From an uncultured Propionibacteriaceae bacterium (GTDB lineage: Bacteria; Actinomycetota; Actinomycetes; Propionibacteriales; Propionibacteriaceae), in the NCBI GenBank assembly GCA_936941515.1, contig CAKZJI010000236.1, positions 1-14,353 on the forward strand: 14,353 nt of DNA, given 5' to 3'. The notes beneath the pieces were generated by a model that worked only from the letters and a program-made list of their open reading frames with translations, did not search any database and had not been told where the DNA came from. How positions within the stretch are numbered: the first letter of the stretch is position 1; each line of letters starts with the position of its first letter. Made by a program: the position numbers and the translations under genes. Below, piece after piece: positions 8,096 to 14,353 of the stretch.

Positions 8096-8101
8096 TCTTG
8101 A

Positions 8102-8824
8102 ATGACCGATGCCACCCAGCCCGGGAATGCGCTGCCCGAACTGCCGCCCCGGCCACGAGTCCACCAGCTCGCGAAGCACCTGGGGACAACAAGCAGGGAA
8201 CTGCTCACTGAACTTGCGGACCTGGGACATGCGCTGAGCAGTGCCTCCTCCGTCGTCGCCGCCGAGGTCGTTGAGCAGGTCCTGGCCCGGCGCTCTTCCG
8301 CTGAGGCTGCGCAGGACGATGCCGACGAGGGAGCCAAGACGCCGTCGCCACAGGCCCCGGAACCGGAGCCCACCGCATCCGAAGCCGAGCCCGTTGCCGA
8401 ACAGTCCGTGCCGCGTCGCCGCCGCCGGGCGGCGTCCCGGCCTGCCGGGCCTCCCGTTGAGGTGGAGGCGCACGTCGAGGCTTCCGTCACCACGGTCGCA
8501 GCCGGTCCAGGCGATGGAGCGGCCGCTCCCGTGGAGAGGCAAGACGCTGCCCCCAAGCCGCGCCGCCATCGCAGGGCGACCCGCGCCGCAGGCGGTCCCA
8601 CCGTCATCGCCGAGAACCCGCCAGCGGAGCCAGAGGTCCCTGAGACTGTGGAGCCTGAAGCGCCCACGCCCTCCGCGCCGCAGGCTGAGATGCCCGCTCC
8701 CAGGCCTCGTCGCCGCCGTGCGACTCGCTCCGCCGGGGCCGCCAAGCCCGCAGAGGGCGCCGACCCGGTTTCTGCGGCTGCCGTCGACACCACCGCCGAG
8801 GCCGCCCGCACCCCGGCCACCCGG
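8102..8824 (+). pseudogene. rne: rne remnant: N-terminal regulatory part of ribonuclease E only
   Basis: Residues 19-64 (VHQLAKHLGTTSRELL onwards) match the small helical domain found at the start of IF-2 and of actinobacterial RNase E. Three Arg-rich repeats of the form RRRR-A-(A/T)-R-x-AG occur at about 104-117, 152-165 and 201-214, spaced 48-49 residues, within an acidic Pro/Glu-rich linker, typical of the disordered RNA- or partner-binding region of RNase E in this phylum. The S1 and RNase H/DNase I-like catalytic domains are missing. IF-2 itself was considered, but the folC-ndk neighbourhood and the repeats favour rne. Confidence 0.7.
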
Positions 8825-10807
8825 TCGGCCCCGTTCGTCGTCACCAAGGTGGAGTCCAAGCCGTATACCCGCCGCCCCTACGCTCCCTTCCGCACCACGA
8901 CCCTGCAACAGGAGGCAGGTCGCAAGCTTGGCTTCACTTCCCAGCGCACCATGTCGGTGGCCCAGAATCTCTACGAGGGTGGCTACATCACTTACATGCG
9001 TACCGACTCGGTGGCCCTGTCCCAGGAAGCCATTCATGCTGCCCGTAGCCAGGCTGCCGAACTCTATGGTTCCGACCACATCCCGGACAAACCGCGTATC
9101 TACACCTCGAAGGTGAAAAACGCCCAAGAAGCCCACGAGGCCATCCGTCCTGCCGGTGAGCACTTCCGCACCCCCGCTGAGACCGGCCTGACCGGCGACG
9201 AGTTCAAGCTTTACGAGCTGGTCTGGATGCGGACCCTCGCCTCCCAGATGGCCGATGCCAAGGGCGAGACTCTTTCAGTGATTATCGACGCCACTCCGGC
9301 CTCGCCGGTGAGCCTGCCCGACGGTGACGTCACCACCGTCACCTTCACCGCATCTGGGCGCACCATCACCTTCCACGGCTTCCTGCGCGCTTACGTCGAG
9401 TCTGTCGACGAAGGAGCCTCCGATGACGCCCAGAAACGTCTGCCTCAGTTATCGCAGGGGCAGGACGTAGATCCGCGCGAGGTGGCAGCCAACGGGCACG
9501 ACACCCGCCCGCCGGCCCGCTACACCGAGCCCAGCTTGGTGGCGAAGCTGGAGGAGCTAGAGATCGGCCGCCCGTCGACCTACGCGTCTATCATCCGCAC
9601 TATCACCAGCCGCGACTACGTCTTTAAGAAAGGTTCGGCCTTGGTGCCGACCTGGCTCGCCTTTGCCGTCACAAGGTTGTTAGAGGAGCACTTTTCCAAC
9701 CTTGTCGACTACCAGTTTACCGCTGACATGGAGGAAACCCTCGACCAGATAGCCCGTGGCAATGCTGATCGGGTGGCAGTGCTTTCAGCCTTCTACTTCG
9801 GTCAGACGAAATCCGACGACGGTGACGTCCCAACCCCCACGGAGGGCCACGAGGGTCTGCACCAGCTCGTCACTGAGCTCGGCGACATCGACGCGCGTAC
9901 GATCTGCACCTTCCCGCTCGAGGACTCTAGCGTCGTTGTCCGGGTGGGTCGCTACGGCACCTACGTCGAGGATTCCGGGGGCAACCGGGCCAACGTCGAT
10001 GACGCTCTGCCCCCCGACGAGCTCACCGTCGAGGCCGCCAAGGAGCTGCTGGCAAGCCCGAACGGCCAGGATCGCGAGCTCGGTCTGGATCCGCACAGCC
10101 ATCGCCCGATCGTGGCCCGTAGCGGTCGCTTCGGCCCTTACGTCACTGAGGCCCTTGACGACGACGAGGCCACTGAGATCGTCGAGACGACGACCAAGGA
10201 CGGCAAGAAGCGTCGCACCAAGCGCAAGGTGAAGCCGCGCACCGCCAGCTTGTTCAGATCGATGAGCCTTGAGACTGTCACCCTTGACGAGGCCCTCAAG
10301 CTGCTCTCGCTGCCCCGGGTGGTTGGGACGGCCGCCGATGGCACCGAGATCACGGCCCAGAATGGTCGCTACGGCCCATATCTCAAGAAGGGAACCGACT
10401 CGCGCTCCTTAAGCAGTGAAGACGAGATCTTCTCCATCACCCTGGAGCAGGCTGAGGCTGTGTATGCCCAGCCCAAGCAGCGAGGCCGTGCCGCGGCTAA
10501 ACCGCCGCTGCGCGAACTCGGTGAGGATCCGACATCGGGGCGCCCGATCGTCGTCAAAGATGGGCGTTTCGGCCCCTACGTCACTGACGGCCAGACCAAC
10601 GCCACCCTCCGCAAGGGCGACTCGGTCAAGGACATCACCCCCGAGCGTGCCCAGGAATTGCTGGCCGAGAAGAGGGCTAAGAGCCCAACCACGAAGAAAA
10701 CGACGAAGAAGACGACCGCTCGCAAGACCACCACCAAGAAGTCGACGGCGACCTCGAAGTCCGCGAAGAAGGCCAAGACGATCGCAAAAACCTCGACGGA
10801 AGGCTGA
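8102..10807 (+). CDS. topA: Chimeric frame: RNase E N-terminus fused to TOPRIM-less DNA topoisomerase I
   Basis: A single 901-codon frame with two unrelated parts. Residues 1 to about 241 are an actinobacterial RNase E N-terminus: an IF-2-N-like helical domain (19-64) and an Arg/Pro/Ala/Glu-rich region. From about Ala243 the sequence is topoisomerase IA: VESKPYTRR (250-258), TLQQEAGRKL, ITYMRTDS with active-site Tyr298 and Arg300, KVKNAQEAHEAIRPAG, GRPSTYASII (489-498), four C-terminal GR(F/Y)G-type repeats (Gly616, 675, 755, 821) and a Lys/Thr tail (857-901). The TOPRIM domain with its catalytic Glu and DxD residues, roughly the first 270 residues of TopA, is absent, as is all of the RNase E catalytic domain. 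As written the product could not be a normal topoisomerase or RNase. Likely an assembly or rearrangement joint; a natural fusion is less likely. The ribosome binding site GAGGAG supports the start; the next gene begins 1 base after the stop. Confidence 0.85.
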   Translation: MTDATQPGNALPELPPRPRVHQLAKHLGTTSRELLTELADLGHALSSASSVVAAEVVEQVLARRSSAEAAQDDADEGAKTPSPQAPEPEPTASEAEPVAEQSVPRRRRRAASRPAGPPVEVEAHVEASVTTVAAGPGDGAAAPVERQDAAPKPRRHRRATRAAGGPTVIAENPPAEPEVPETVEPEAPTPSAPQAEMPAPRPRRRRATRSAGAAKPAEGADPVSAAAVDTTAEAARTPATRSAPFVVTKVESKPYTRRPYAPFRTTTLQQEAGRKLGFTSQRTMSVAQNLYEGGYITYMRTDSVALSQEAIHAARSQAAELYGSDHIPDKPRIYTSKVKNAQEAHEAIRPAGEHFRTPAETGLTGDEFKLYELVWMRTLASQMADAKGETLSVIIDATPASPVSLPDGDVTTVTFTASGRTITFHGFLRAYVESVDEGASDDAQKRLPQLSQGQDVDPREVAANGHDTRPPARYTEPSLVAKLEELEIGRPSTYASIIRTITSRDYVFKKGSALVPTWLAFAVTRLLEEHFSNLVDYQFTADMEETLDQIARGNADRVAVLSAFYFGQTKSDDGDVPTPTEGHEGLHQLVTELGDIDARTICTFPLEDSSVVVRVGRYGTYVEDSGGNRANVDDALPPDELTVEAAKELLASPNGQDRELGLDPHSHRPIVARSGRFGPYVTEALDDDEATEIVETTTKDGKKRRTKRKVKPRTASLFRSMSLETVTLDEALKLLSLPRVVGTAADGTEITAQNGRYGPYLKKGTDSRSLSSEDEIFSITLEQAEAVYAQPKQRGRAAAKPPLRELGEDPTSGRPIVVKDGRFGPYVTDGQTNATLRKGDSVKDITPERAQELLAEKRAKSPTTKKTTKKTTARKTTTKKSTATSKSAKKAKTIAKTSTEG
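8825..10807 (+). pseudogene. topA: topA remnant: DNA topoisomerase I lacking TOPRIM domain
   Basis: About 660 residues of the type IA topoisomerase, from the strand just after the first CAP region to the natural C-terminus. The central gate domains and cleavage tyrosine are intact with no frameshift or stop, which argues against long-standing decay. The C-terminal zinc-free repeats and Lys/Thr tail match the actinobacterial type that binds DNA for processive relaxation. TopA is normally essential in actinobacteria, so an intact copy must exist in the source genome. The 5' limit is approximate: the joint could be anywhere between about 8790 and 8835. Confidence 0.75.
10798..10803 (+). promoter_or_regulatory. 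Shine-Dalgarno GGAAGG for the CYTH-CHAD-like gene
   Basis: GGAAGG lies inside the end of topA, 5 bases before ATG 10809, and selects that start over more upstream in-frame codons. Confidence 0.6.
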
Positions 10808-10808
10808 G

Positions 10809-12296
10809 ATGATGACGGCGGGGCGTTCGGGCAGCACCGAACCGTTGTACTTCGAATTGGCGTGGACGGCTGCTCGGCCGGTTCCAGTCGATCTACGCAC
10901 TACCGTCGCGACTGTCGGAGCTTGTCGGACCATCGAGTGCGAGGTTACCTTGCTGGACTCGTCGGACCACCGGCTGCTGAGGTCAGGGATCGTTGTCGCC
11001 CACCGCGTCGTGGATGGGCTGGGGGAGTGGTACATGGACGCTCCCGAATGGTCCCCGTGGCTACCGGTGGCCCGGTCAGTAGCCCTCGACGCCGCCGGCG
11101 AACTGCCGGAAGACTTTGCCTGCCTGGCCCGTCCCTTCTTGCGCGGGGCGACCCTCTGCCCTGTCGCAGCCCTGTCCTGGGAGCGCAACGAGACGGTCTT
11201 GGAAGCCCCTAACTCCACTAAACTTGCCCTCATCCGCGACGACCGCATTGCTGTCGTCCAGTCAGGGGTGACAACATCGCGGGTTCGCGAGTTGACGATC
11301 ATCCCACGACAGGGTCTCACTGAGGGTCAGCGGGAGTGGCTCACCCTCCGCATCCTGGCTCTTGGGGCTGTGCCAGTCTCCCGACATCCTTCAGTTTTGC
11401 GACGTCTCGGCCCGGGGGCTGGCGCGCTCACCGACTACCCGCGTCCGCTTCTTCGTGATGATGCCGGGGTACAGACGTGGGTATCGGCTCAGCTGGCCGG
11501 GCAATTGCGGGACGTTATCGAGGCCGATCTGGCAGCGCGTTGCCAGGGGATGGATTTAGGCCTCACCGAGACTAAGCGGACGGAGCCGCGTGTTCTTCCG
11601 GAGTCCCCAGATCGCACTGGTCCTGTGGGGATGGGCTATGACCCGGTGACGGCGTCAGCCCCCAGTATCCACGACAGGAATCACGGATCTATTCGGCCGG
11701 TTCAGAAGGCGATTCGGACGCTGTTGGAGGCCCTGGACGCAATGTCGGGTCTGCTCGATCAGGCCTGGGTTGGACGTGCCCAGAACTTGTGCTTGCGGGT
11801 GATGGATCTGAATCCCAGCCGCGTCAGCATTCATAACCTTTCTCGGGAGTATTACCAGTTACTCGAGGAGGTCACGGCGGCGGTGCGGTCCCCGCGTCTC
11901 ACTGTTGATCCTGATCAACCTGCTCGTCCTACCATGAAGTGCATGCTTCGAGAGTCGGTCGCTGATGCAGTGGCCAAGTGTGATGACGTAAAGGGTTTGC
12001 AGGGATGGTCGACAGCTGAGGTTGCAGTTCGTCACGCCGCAGCGGTCGCCGGAATCCTCGACACTGGTCGCGCCGGTAAGGTGGCCAAGCGGCTGCGACC
12101 CGTTGTCAAGGAGATAGCGCGGACTAAGCGCAGGGTAACTGAGGTTGTTGACGTCTCGGAGATGTCTCCTCAGGAAGCTTTTGATGCGGGCCGCGAGGTA
12201 GAACGTGCCTGGGCATCGTTGTCTGTGGCCCGACAGTCGTTTAGGGAGGACTGGCCACAGCATCGCCGCAAGATTCTTAAGGCTATCCATGACTGA
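10809..12296 (+). CDS. Degenerate CYTH-CHAD-like protein (putative polyphosphate-related)
   Basis: A 495-residue soluble protein. Residues about 10-205 follow the layout of a CYTH (triphosphate tunnel) domain: a 'LLDSSDHRLLRSGIVVAHR' stretch (48-66) like the family 'YDTPDxRLxxxGxxLRxR', then W-Y-x-D-x-P, a 'FLRGATLCPVAAL' stretch (110-122), 'ALIRDDRIAVV' (140-150), RELTI and a final LRRLG (198-201). The N-terminal ExExK motif is not recognisable (only YFELAWT), so catalysis is doubtful. Residues about 220-480 are helical; 'HAAAVAGILDTGRAGKVAKR' (409-428) followed by RPVVKEIARTK resembles the second half of CHAD domains, but the usual CHAD histidines are mostly lost. CYTH and CHAD domains handle inorganic polyphosphate. 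The ATG at 10809 is 1 base after the topA stop with GGAAGG upstream. Its end overlaps tmk by 8 bases, so it belongs to the topA-tmk-holB operon. Family assignment rests on pattern, not on a search. Confidence 0.6.
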   Translation: MMTAGRSGSTEPLYFELAWTAARPVPVDLRTTVATVGACRTIECEVTLLDSSDHRLLRSGIVVAHRVVDGLGEWYMDAPEWSPWLPVARSVALDAAGELPEDFACLARPFLRGATLCPVAALSWERNETVLEAPNSTKLALIRDDRIAVVQSGVTTSRVRELTIIPRQGLTEGQREWLTLRILALGAVPVSRHPSVLRRLGPGAGALTDYPRPLLRDDAGVQTWVSAQLAGQLRDVIEADLAARCQGMDLGLTETKRTEPRVLPESPDRTGPVGMGYDPVTASAPSIHDRNHGSIRPVQKAIRTLLEALDAMSGLLDQAWVGRAQNLCLRVMDLNPSRVSIHNLSREYYQLLEEVTAAVRSPRLTVDPDQPARPTMKCMLRESVADAVAKCDDVKGLQGWSTAEVAVRHAAAVAGILDTGRAGKVAKRLRPVVKEIARTKRRVTEVVDVSEMSPQEAFDAGREVERAWASLSVARQSFREDWPQHRRKILKAIHD

Positions 12297-12936
12297 CCGG
12301 CAGACAATGACCGGCTGTGATCTGGGCGGAGTATTCGTTGTTCTCGAGGGCGGGGACGGTGCTGGTAAGACGACCCAGTCCCGACTGCTTGACCAGTGGT
12401 TGACGGCCGAGGGAGTCCCCCACCTGATGACTCGTGAGCCCGGAGATTCCTGGCTTGGACAGCGGATCCGCGAACTAGTGCTTTCTCCTGATTCGGGACC
12501 GATCTGCTCGCGCGCCGAGGCGTTGCTGTACAACGCCGACAAGGCCCAACACGTTGATGAGGTTGTCATTCCGGCCCTGCGAGAGGGCAGGGTCGTCGTC
12601 TGTGACCGTTACGTTGATTCGACTATCGCCTATCAGGGGGCTGGTAGGGTCCTCGACCCTAACGAGGTCGCCCAGCTCGCAAGCTGGGCGACGGTCGGCC
12701 TGGTACCTGATGTGACCGTTCTGCTCGACGTCGACCCCTGCGAAGGTACTGCCAAGATCGCCGCCAAGGATCGTCTGGAAGCTGCTGGTGACGAGTTTCA
12801 CCTTCGGGTGCGTCAGCATTTCCTTAGCCTCGCTGCGGCCCACCCACAGCGATACCTCGTGCTCAACGCGCGGAAGACTCGCGAGGAGATCAGCGAAGCC
12901 ATCTGTCACCGGGTAGCTGGTCTACTCAACCGGTGA
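12289..12936 (+). CDS. tmk: Thymidylate kinase (dTMP kinase)
   Basis: A 215-residue cytosolic P-loop kinase that phosphorylates dTMP to dTDP for DNA synthesis. P-loop EGGDGAGKTT at 20-29; TREPGD segment for dTMP binding (family REPG); CDRYVDSTIAYQGAGR, the DRY magnesium and substrate motif; VTVLLDVDP before the LID region; and DRLEAAGDEFHLRVRQ, the conserved DR-E-x-x-x-x-x-FH-x-RVR helix. The LID has few arginines and a KIAAKDR sequence, and the DRY region carries the bulk of the basic residues near the active site. The start at 12289 overlaps the previous gene (ATGACTGA) with TAAGG 6 bases upstream, so translation is probably coupled; a second in-frame ATG at 12307 is a less likely start. 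holB follows after 46 bases. Confidence 0.95.
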   Translation: MTDRQTMTGCDLGGVFVVLEGGDGAGKTTQSRLLDQWLTAEGVPHLMTREPGDSWLGQRIRELVLSPDSGPICSRAEALLYNADKAQHVDEVVIPALREGRVVVCDRYVDSTIAYQGAGRVLDPNEVAQLASWATVGLVPDVTVLLDVDPCEGTAKIAAKDRLEAAGDEFHLRVRQHFLSLAAAHPQRYLVLNARKTREEISEAICHRVAGLLNR

Positions 12937-12947
12937 GGAATCAACTT

Positions 12948-12973
12948 GTTGCAGTGTCGGGCTGATCTGCAAC
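12948..12973 (+). promoter_or_regulatory. Small inverted repeat in the tmk-holB gap
   Basis: GTTGCA (12948-12953) pairs with TGCAAC (12968-12973) over a 14-nt loop and ends 9 bases before the holB GTG. The gap has no ribosome binding site, so the structure might help or limit initiation, but a 6-bp stem is weak evidence. Confidence 0.25.
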
Positions 12974-12982
12974 GATGATGGT

Positions 12983-14188
12983 GTGAGTGATGTGTTGACC
13001 GGCGTGTGGGCCGAGCTCGTGGGCCAAGAGAAGGCTGTCGAGGTGCTACGTCGTGCCGTCGAGTCACAGCCGAAGCGCTCCTCCCATGCCATGAGTCACG
13101 CATGGCTCATTACGGGCCCGCCCGGATCGGGTCGGTCGAATGCCGCGAAGTCCTTTGCAGCTGCCCTACAATGCGTCGACCACGGATGCGGCCGGTGCAA
13201 TGCGTGTCGAACCGCCTTGTCGGGAGCCCATCCAGACGTGACTTTAGTGCGTACCGAGGCACTGTCTATCGGCGTCGACGAGGTGCGCGAACTGGTCCGT
13301 CGAGCGGCGATGAATCCGGTCCATGGGCGTCACCAGGTTGTCGTCGTCGAAGATGCCGACCGCATCACTGAACGCGGGGGTGACGCCCTGCTCAAAGCCA
13401 TCGAGGAGCCTGCGCCGAAAACCGTCTGGCTGCTGTGTGCCCCTACTCCCGAGGACGTCATCGTTACAATCAGGTCGAGGTGTCGGCGCCTCCATTTGGC
13501 TACGCCGCGTGACGAGGCTGTGGCAGATTTGCTCACCTGCCGTGACGGCATTGCCCCGGAAGTCGCTGCTGAAGCTGTTCGCGCTGGTCAAGGTCACATT
13601 GGACGGGCGCGGCGCCTGGCCTGGGACGAGGAGGCTCGCACTCGACGCAACGCTATCGGTGAGCTCCCCACTCGGTTGCGGAGCTTGGGGGACTGTCTGC
13701 AAGCAGCCGAAGACCTCGTCACTCAGGCTCGTGAGGAAGCCGCAGCTGCTACCGCCGAGGTTGATGCGGCCGAGCGGGCCGACCTGGAGAAGGCCTTGGG
13801 ATTTGGTTCCTCTGGTGCTCGACCGCGCAATGCTCAAGCTGCTATCCGGGACCTTGAAAAACAGCAATCCGCGCGGTTGAAACGGTTACAGCGCGACGCC
13901 TTGGACCGCGTATTAACCGAGTTGACGGCCTACCATCGTGACGTGTTGGCTATCCAAATCGGAGCGGTGCGTCTTGAGGAGAACGCATTACGAGGAGCTC
14001 GCCTTGTCAATTCGGGCTGGTCGGCGTCGCTTCATCGGGTCGCAGATTCGCAGAATCCTGAACACACCGTTGCCACAATCGATGCGATCCTGGAGGCGCG
14101 CAAGAGCCTGGAACATGGCGTGGCCCCGTTGCTCGTGATGGAAACCCTCCTGATTGCCATGACCGGAGCAGACCATGCACGGTGGTGA
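12983..14188 (+). CDS. holB: DNA polymerase III subunit delta'
   Basis: A 401-residue AAA+ clamp-loader subunit acting with the DnaX and delta proteins to load the sliding clamp. Walker A is GPPGSGRS (45-52), with Arg51 where ATP-hydrolysing loaders have Lys; this fits delta', which does not need ATPase activity. A zinc-binding cluster is Cys64, Cys69, Cys72 and Cys75. VVVVEDADRI (119-128) is the Walker B equivalent, and IRSRCRRL (163-170) holds the SRC motif that serves as arginine finger. The C-terminal 180 residues are helical with an Ala/Glu-rich charged stretch (about 245-300), the collar domain. Start GTG at 12983 is chosen by fit to the family N-terminus (WAELVGQEKAV); there is no ribosome binding site. 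Pairing with tmk is common in actinobacteria. Confidence 0.93.
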   Translation: MSDVLTGVWAELVGQEKAVEVLRRAVESQPKRSSHAMSHAWLITGPPGSGRSNAAKSFAAALQCVDHGCGRCNACRTALSGAHPDVTLVRTEALSIGVDEVRELVRRAAMNPVHGRHQVVVVEDADRITERGGDALLKAIEEPAPKTVWLLCAPTPEDVIVTIRSRCRRLHLATPRDEAVADLLTCRDGIAPEVAAEAVRAGQGHIGRARRLAWDEEARTRRNAIGELPTRLRSLGDCLQAAEDLVTQAREEAAAATAEVDAAERADLEKALGFGSSGARPRNAQAAIRDLEKQQSARLKRLQRDALDRVLTELTAYHRDVLAIQIGAVRLEENALRGARLVNSGWSASLHRVADSQNPEHTVATIDAILEARKSLEHGVAPLLVMETLLIAMTGADHARW

Positions 14189-14319
14189 ATCCCCCTGCCA
14201 AGGCATGACGAAGTGAATAACAACGGTGTGTTGCGCCGCTGGGGCAGCGAGTTTCGTGGCACAGTGTGAATGTGCCGTGCCGTATCCTCGGTGCGGTCCC
14301 CAAGTCGTGAGGATTGAGC
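14189..14319. other. Intergenic region after holB
   Basis: 131 bases without a gene. A short inverted repeat GGCACA (14258-14263) and TGTGCC (14271-14276) is the only structure seen; it has no U-tract. A TATCCT hexamer at 14283-14288 fits a -10 box for the next gene, without a recognisable -35. Confidence 0.35.
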
Positions 14320-14353
14320 GTGAGCAAGGCGATCAAGAGGACTGCAGCGGACT
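14320..14353 (+). CDS. Start of an unidentified gene (3' truncated by window)
   Basis: GTG at 14320 has a GAGGA ribosome binding site (14309-14313) 6 bases upstream and opens a frame of 11 visible codons (start-SKAIKRTAAD). The Lys/Arg-rich beginning could be the basic part of a signal peptide, but too little is visible to name a product. The start call is inferred from the ribosome binding site alone. Confidence 0.5.
   Translation, partial: MSKAIKRTAAD

Larger units (their letters stand above)
7700..8101. other. 402-bp gene-free divergent region between ClC gene and rne/topA fusion
   Basis: No convincing gene lies here; the open frames crossing it have no recognisable protein features. It must carry the promoter of the minus-strand ClC gene and that of the plus-strand fusion frame. 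Near the ClC side (7736-7764) there is an imperfect dyad: CATAT and CCCCG pair with CGGGG and ATATG, with a 5-base bulge. The hexamer GCATAT also occurs twice in the same direction 23 bases apart (7735, 7758). Near the right end are two hairpins and a GAGGAG. I found no clear -35/-10 pair. Confidence 0.6.

Noticed and set aside
8102..8300. Reading the IF-2-N-like start as translation initiation factor IF-2 (infB)
   Set aside because: The domain is shared, but the folC-ndk neighbourhood and the RRRR-A-x-R-x-AG repeats fit RNase E better; infB normally follows nusA.
7778..9163. Minus-strand open frame of 461 codons crossing the joint
   Set aside because: Gly/Arg/Ser-rich low-complexity translation typical of the antisense of a GC-rich gene; it lies opposite the RNase E linker and TopA, with no motif and no start signal.
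10416..10808. N-terminal extension of the CYTH-CHAD-like gene back to 10416
   Set aside because: The extension is an out-of-frame reading of the topA 3' end; ATG 10809 has a good ribosome binding site.
12205..12288. Upstream tmk start at 12205
   Set aside because: It overlaps the previous gene by 92 bases and is not TMK-like; 12289 gives the usual length and an overlapping stop-start.
12983..13200. Arg in the holB Walker A as a damaging mutation
   Set aside because: Delta' subunits do not rely on ATP hydrolysis and actinobacterial members commonly show a GRS variant; the Cys cluster and SRC motif are intact.
1..14353. TTA codons as a clean marker separating the two halves
   Set aside because: In-frame TTA is more frequent on the right (topA part, holB), but valS and the ClC gene on the left also have TTA codons, so it is not diagnostic.
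1..14353. Mobile element, attachment site or CRISPR at the joint
   Set aside because: I saw no transposase, integrase, tRNA, terminal repeats or direct repeats flanking 8825, and no regularly spaced repeats anywhere.

Overview
The window looks like chromosomal DNA from a high-GC Gram-positive actinobacterium, most likely of the Propionibacteriaceae (Arachnia/Cutibacterium-like). This rests on gene content and order (folC-ndk-rne type block, topA-tmk-holB type block), the Arg/Pro/Ala-rich RNase E N-terminus, the Lys-rich TopA tail, GTG starts and terminator hairpins without U-tracts. The family assignment is inference; no database could be searched. I see no tRNA, rRNA, CRISPR array, insertion sequence or phage gene.

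Left part (1-8101). The C-terminal end of a tricorn-type S41 peptidase (+) converges on valS (-), an alternate-form valyl-tRNA synthetase, with a GC-rich hairpin between them. Upstream of valS on the minus strand lies a two-gene unit: a MauE/DoxX-like membrane protein with a DCGCFG motif, then a membrane-anchored DsbA-like thiol oxidoreductase with CPGC, closed by a perfect 13-bp inverted repeat. Divergent from it are folC and ndk (+), tightly spaced. A ClC chloride/proton antiporter gene (-) converges on ndk. A 402-bp gene-free stretch follows; its last 60 bases carry two small hairpins and a good ribosome binding site.

Centre (8102-10807). One uninterrupted 901-codon frame begins as an RNase E (IF-2-N-like domain plus an Arg-rich disordered region) and, near base 8825 (residue about 242), becomes DNA topoisomerase I without its TOPRIM domain. 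RNase E loses its whole catalytic part and TopA loses its metal-binding part, while the topoisomerase active-site tyrosine stays. This is the main anomaly. Two separately conserved actinobacterial gene blocks meet exactly inside two protein-coding genes. The simplest explanations are a chimeric assembly of two related genomes, a misjoin within one genome, or the novel joint of a duplication. A real fusion protein is possible but would need intact rne and topA copies elsewhere.

Right part (10808-14353). The topA remainder is followed by a tightly coupled cluster: a degenerate CYTH-CHAD-like protein (putative polyphosphate-related), thymidylate kinase (tmk) overlapping it by 8 bases, the DNA polymerase III delta' subunit (holB), and the first 11 codons of another gene. 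Apart from the CYTH-CHAD protein this is a DNA topology, precursor and replication cluster.
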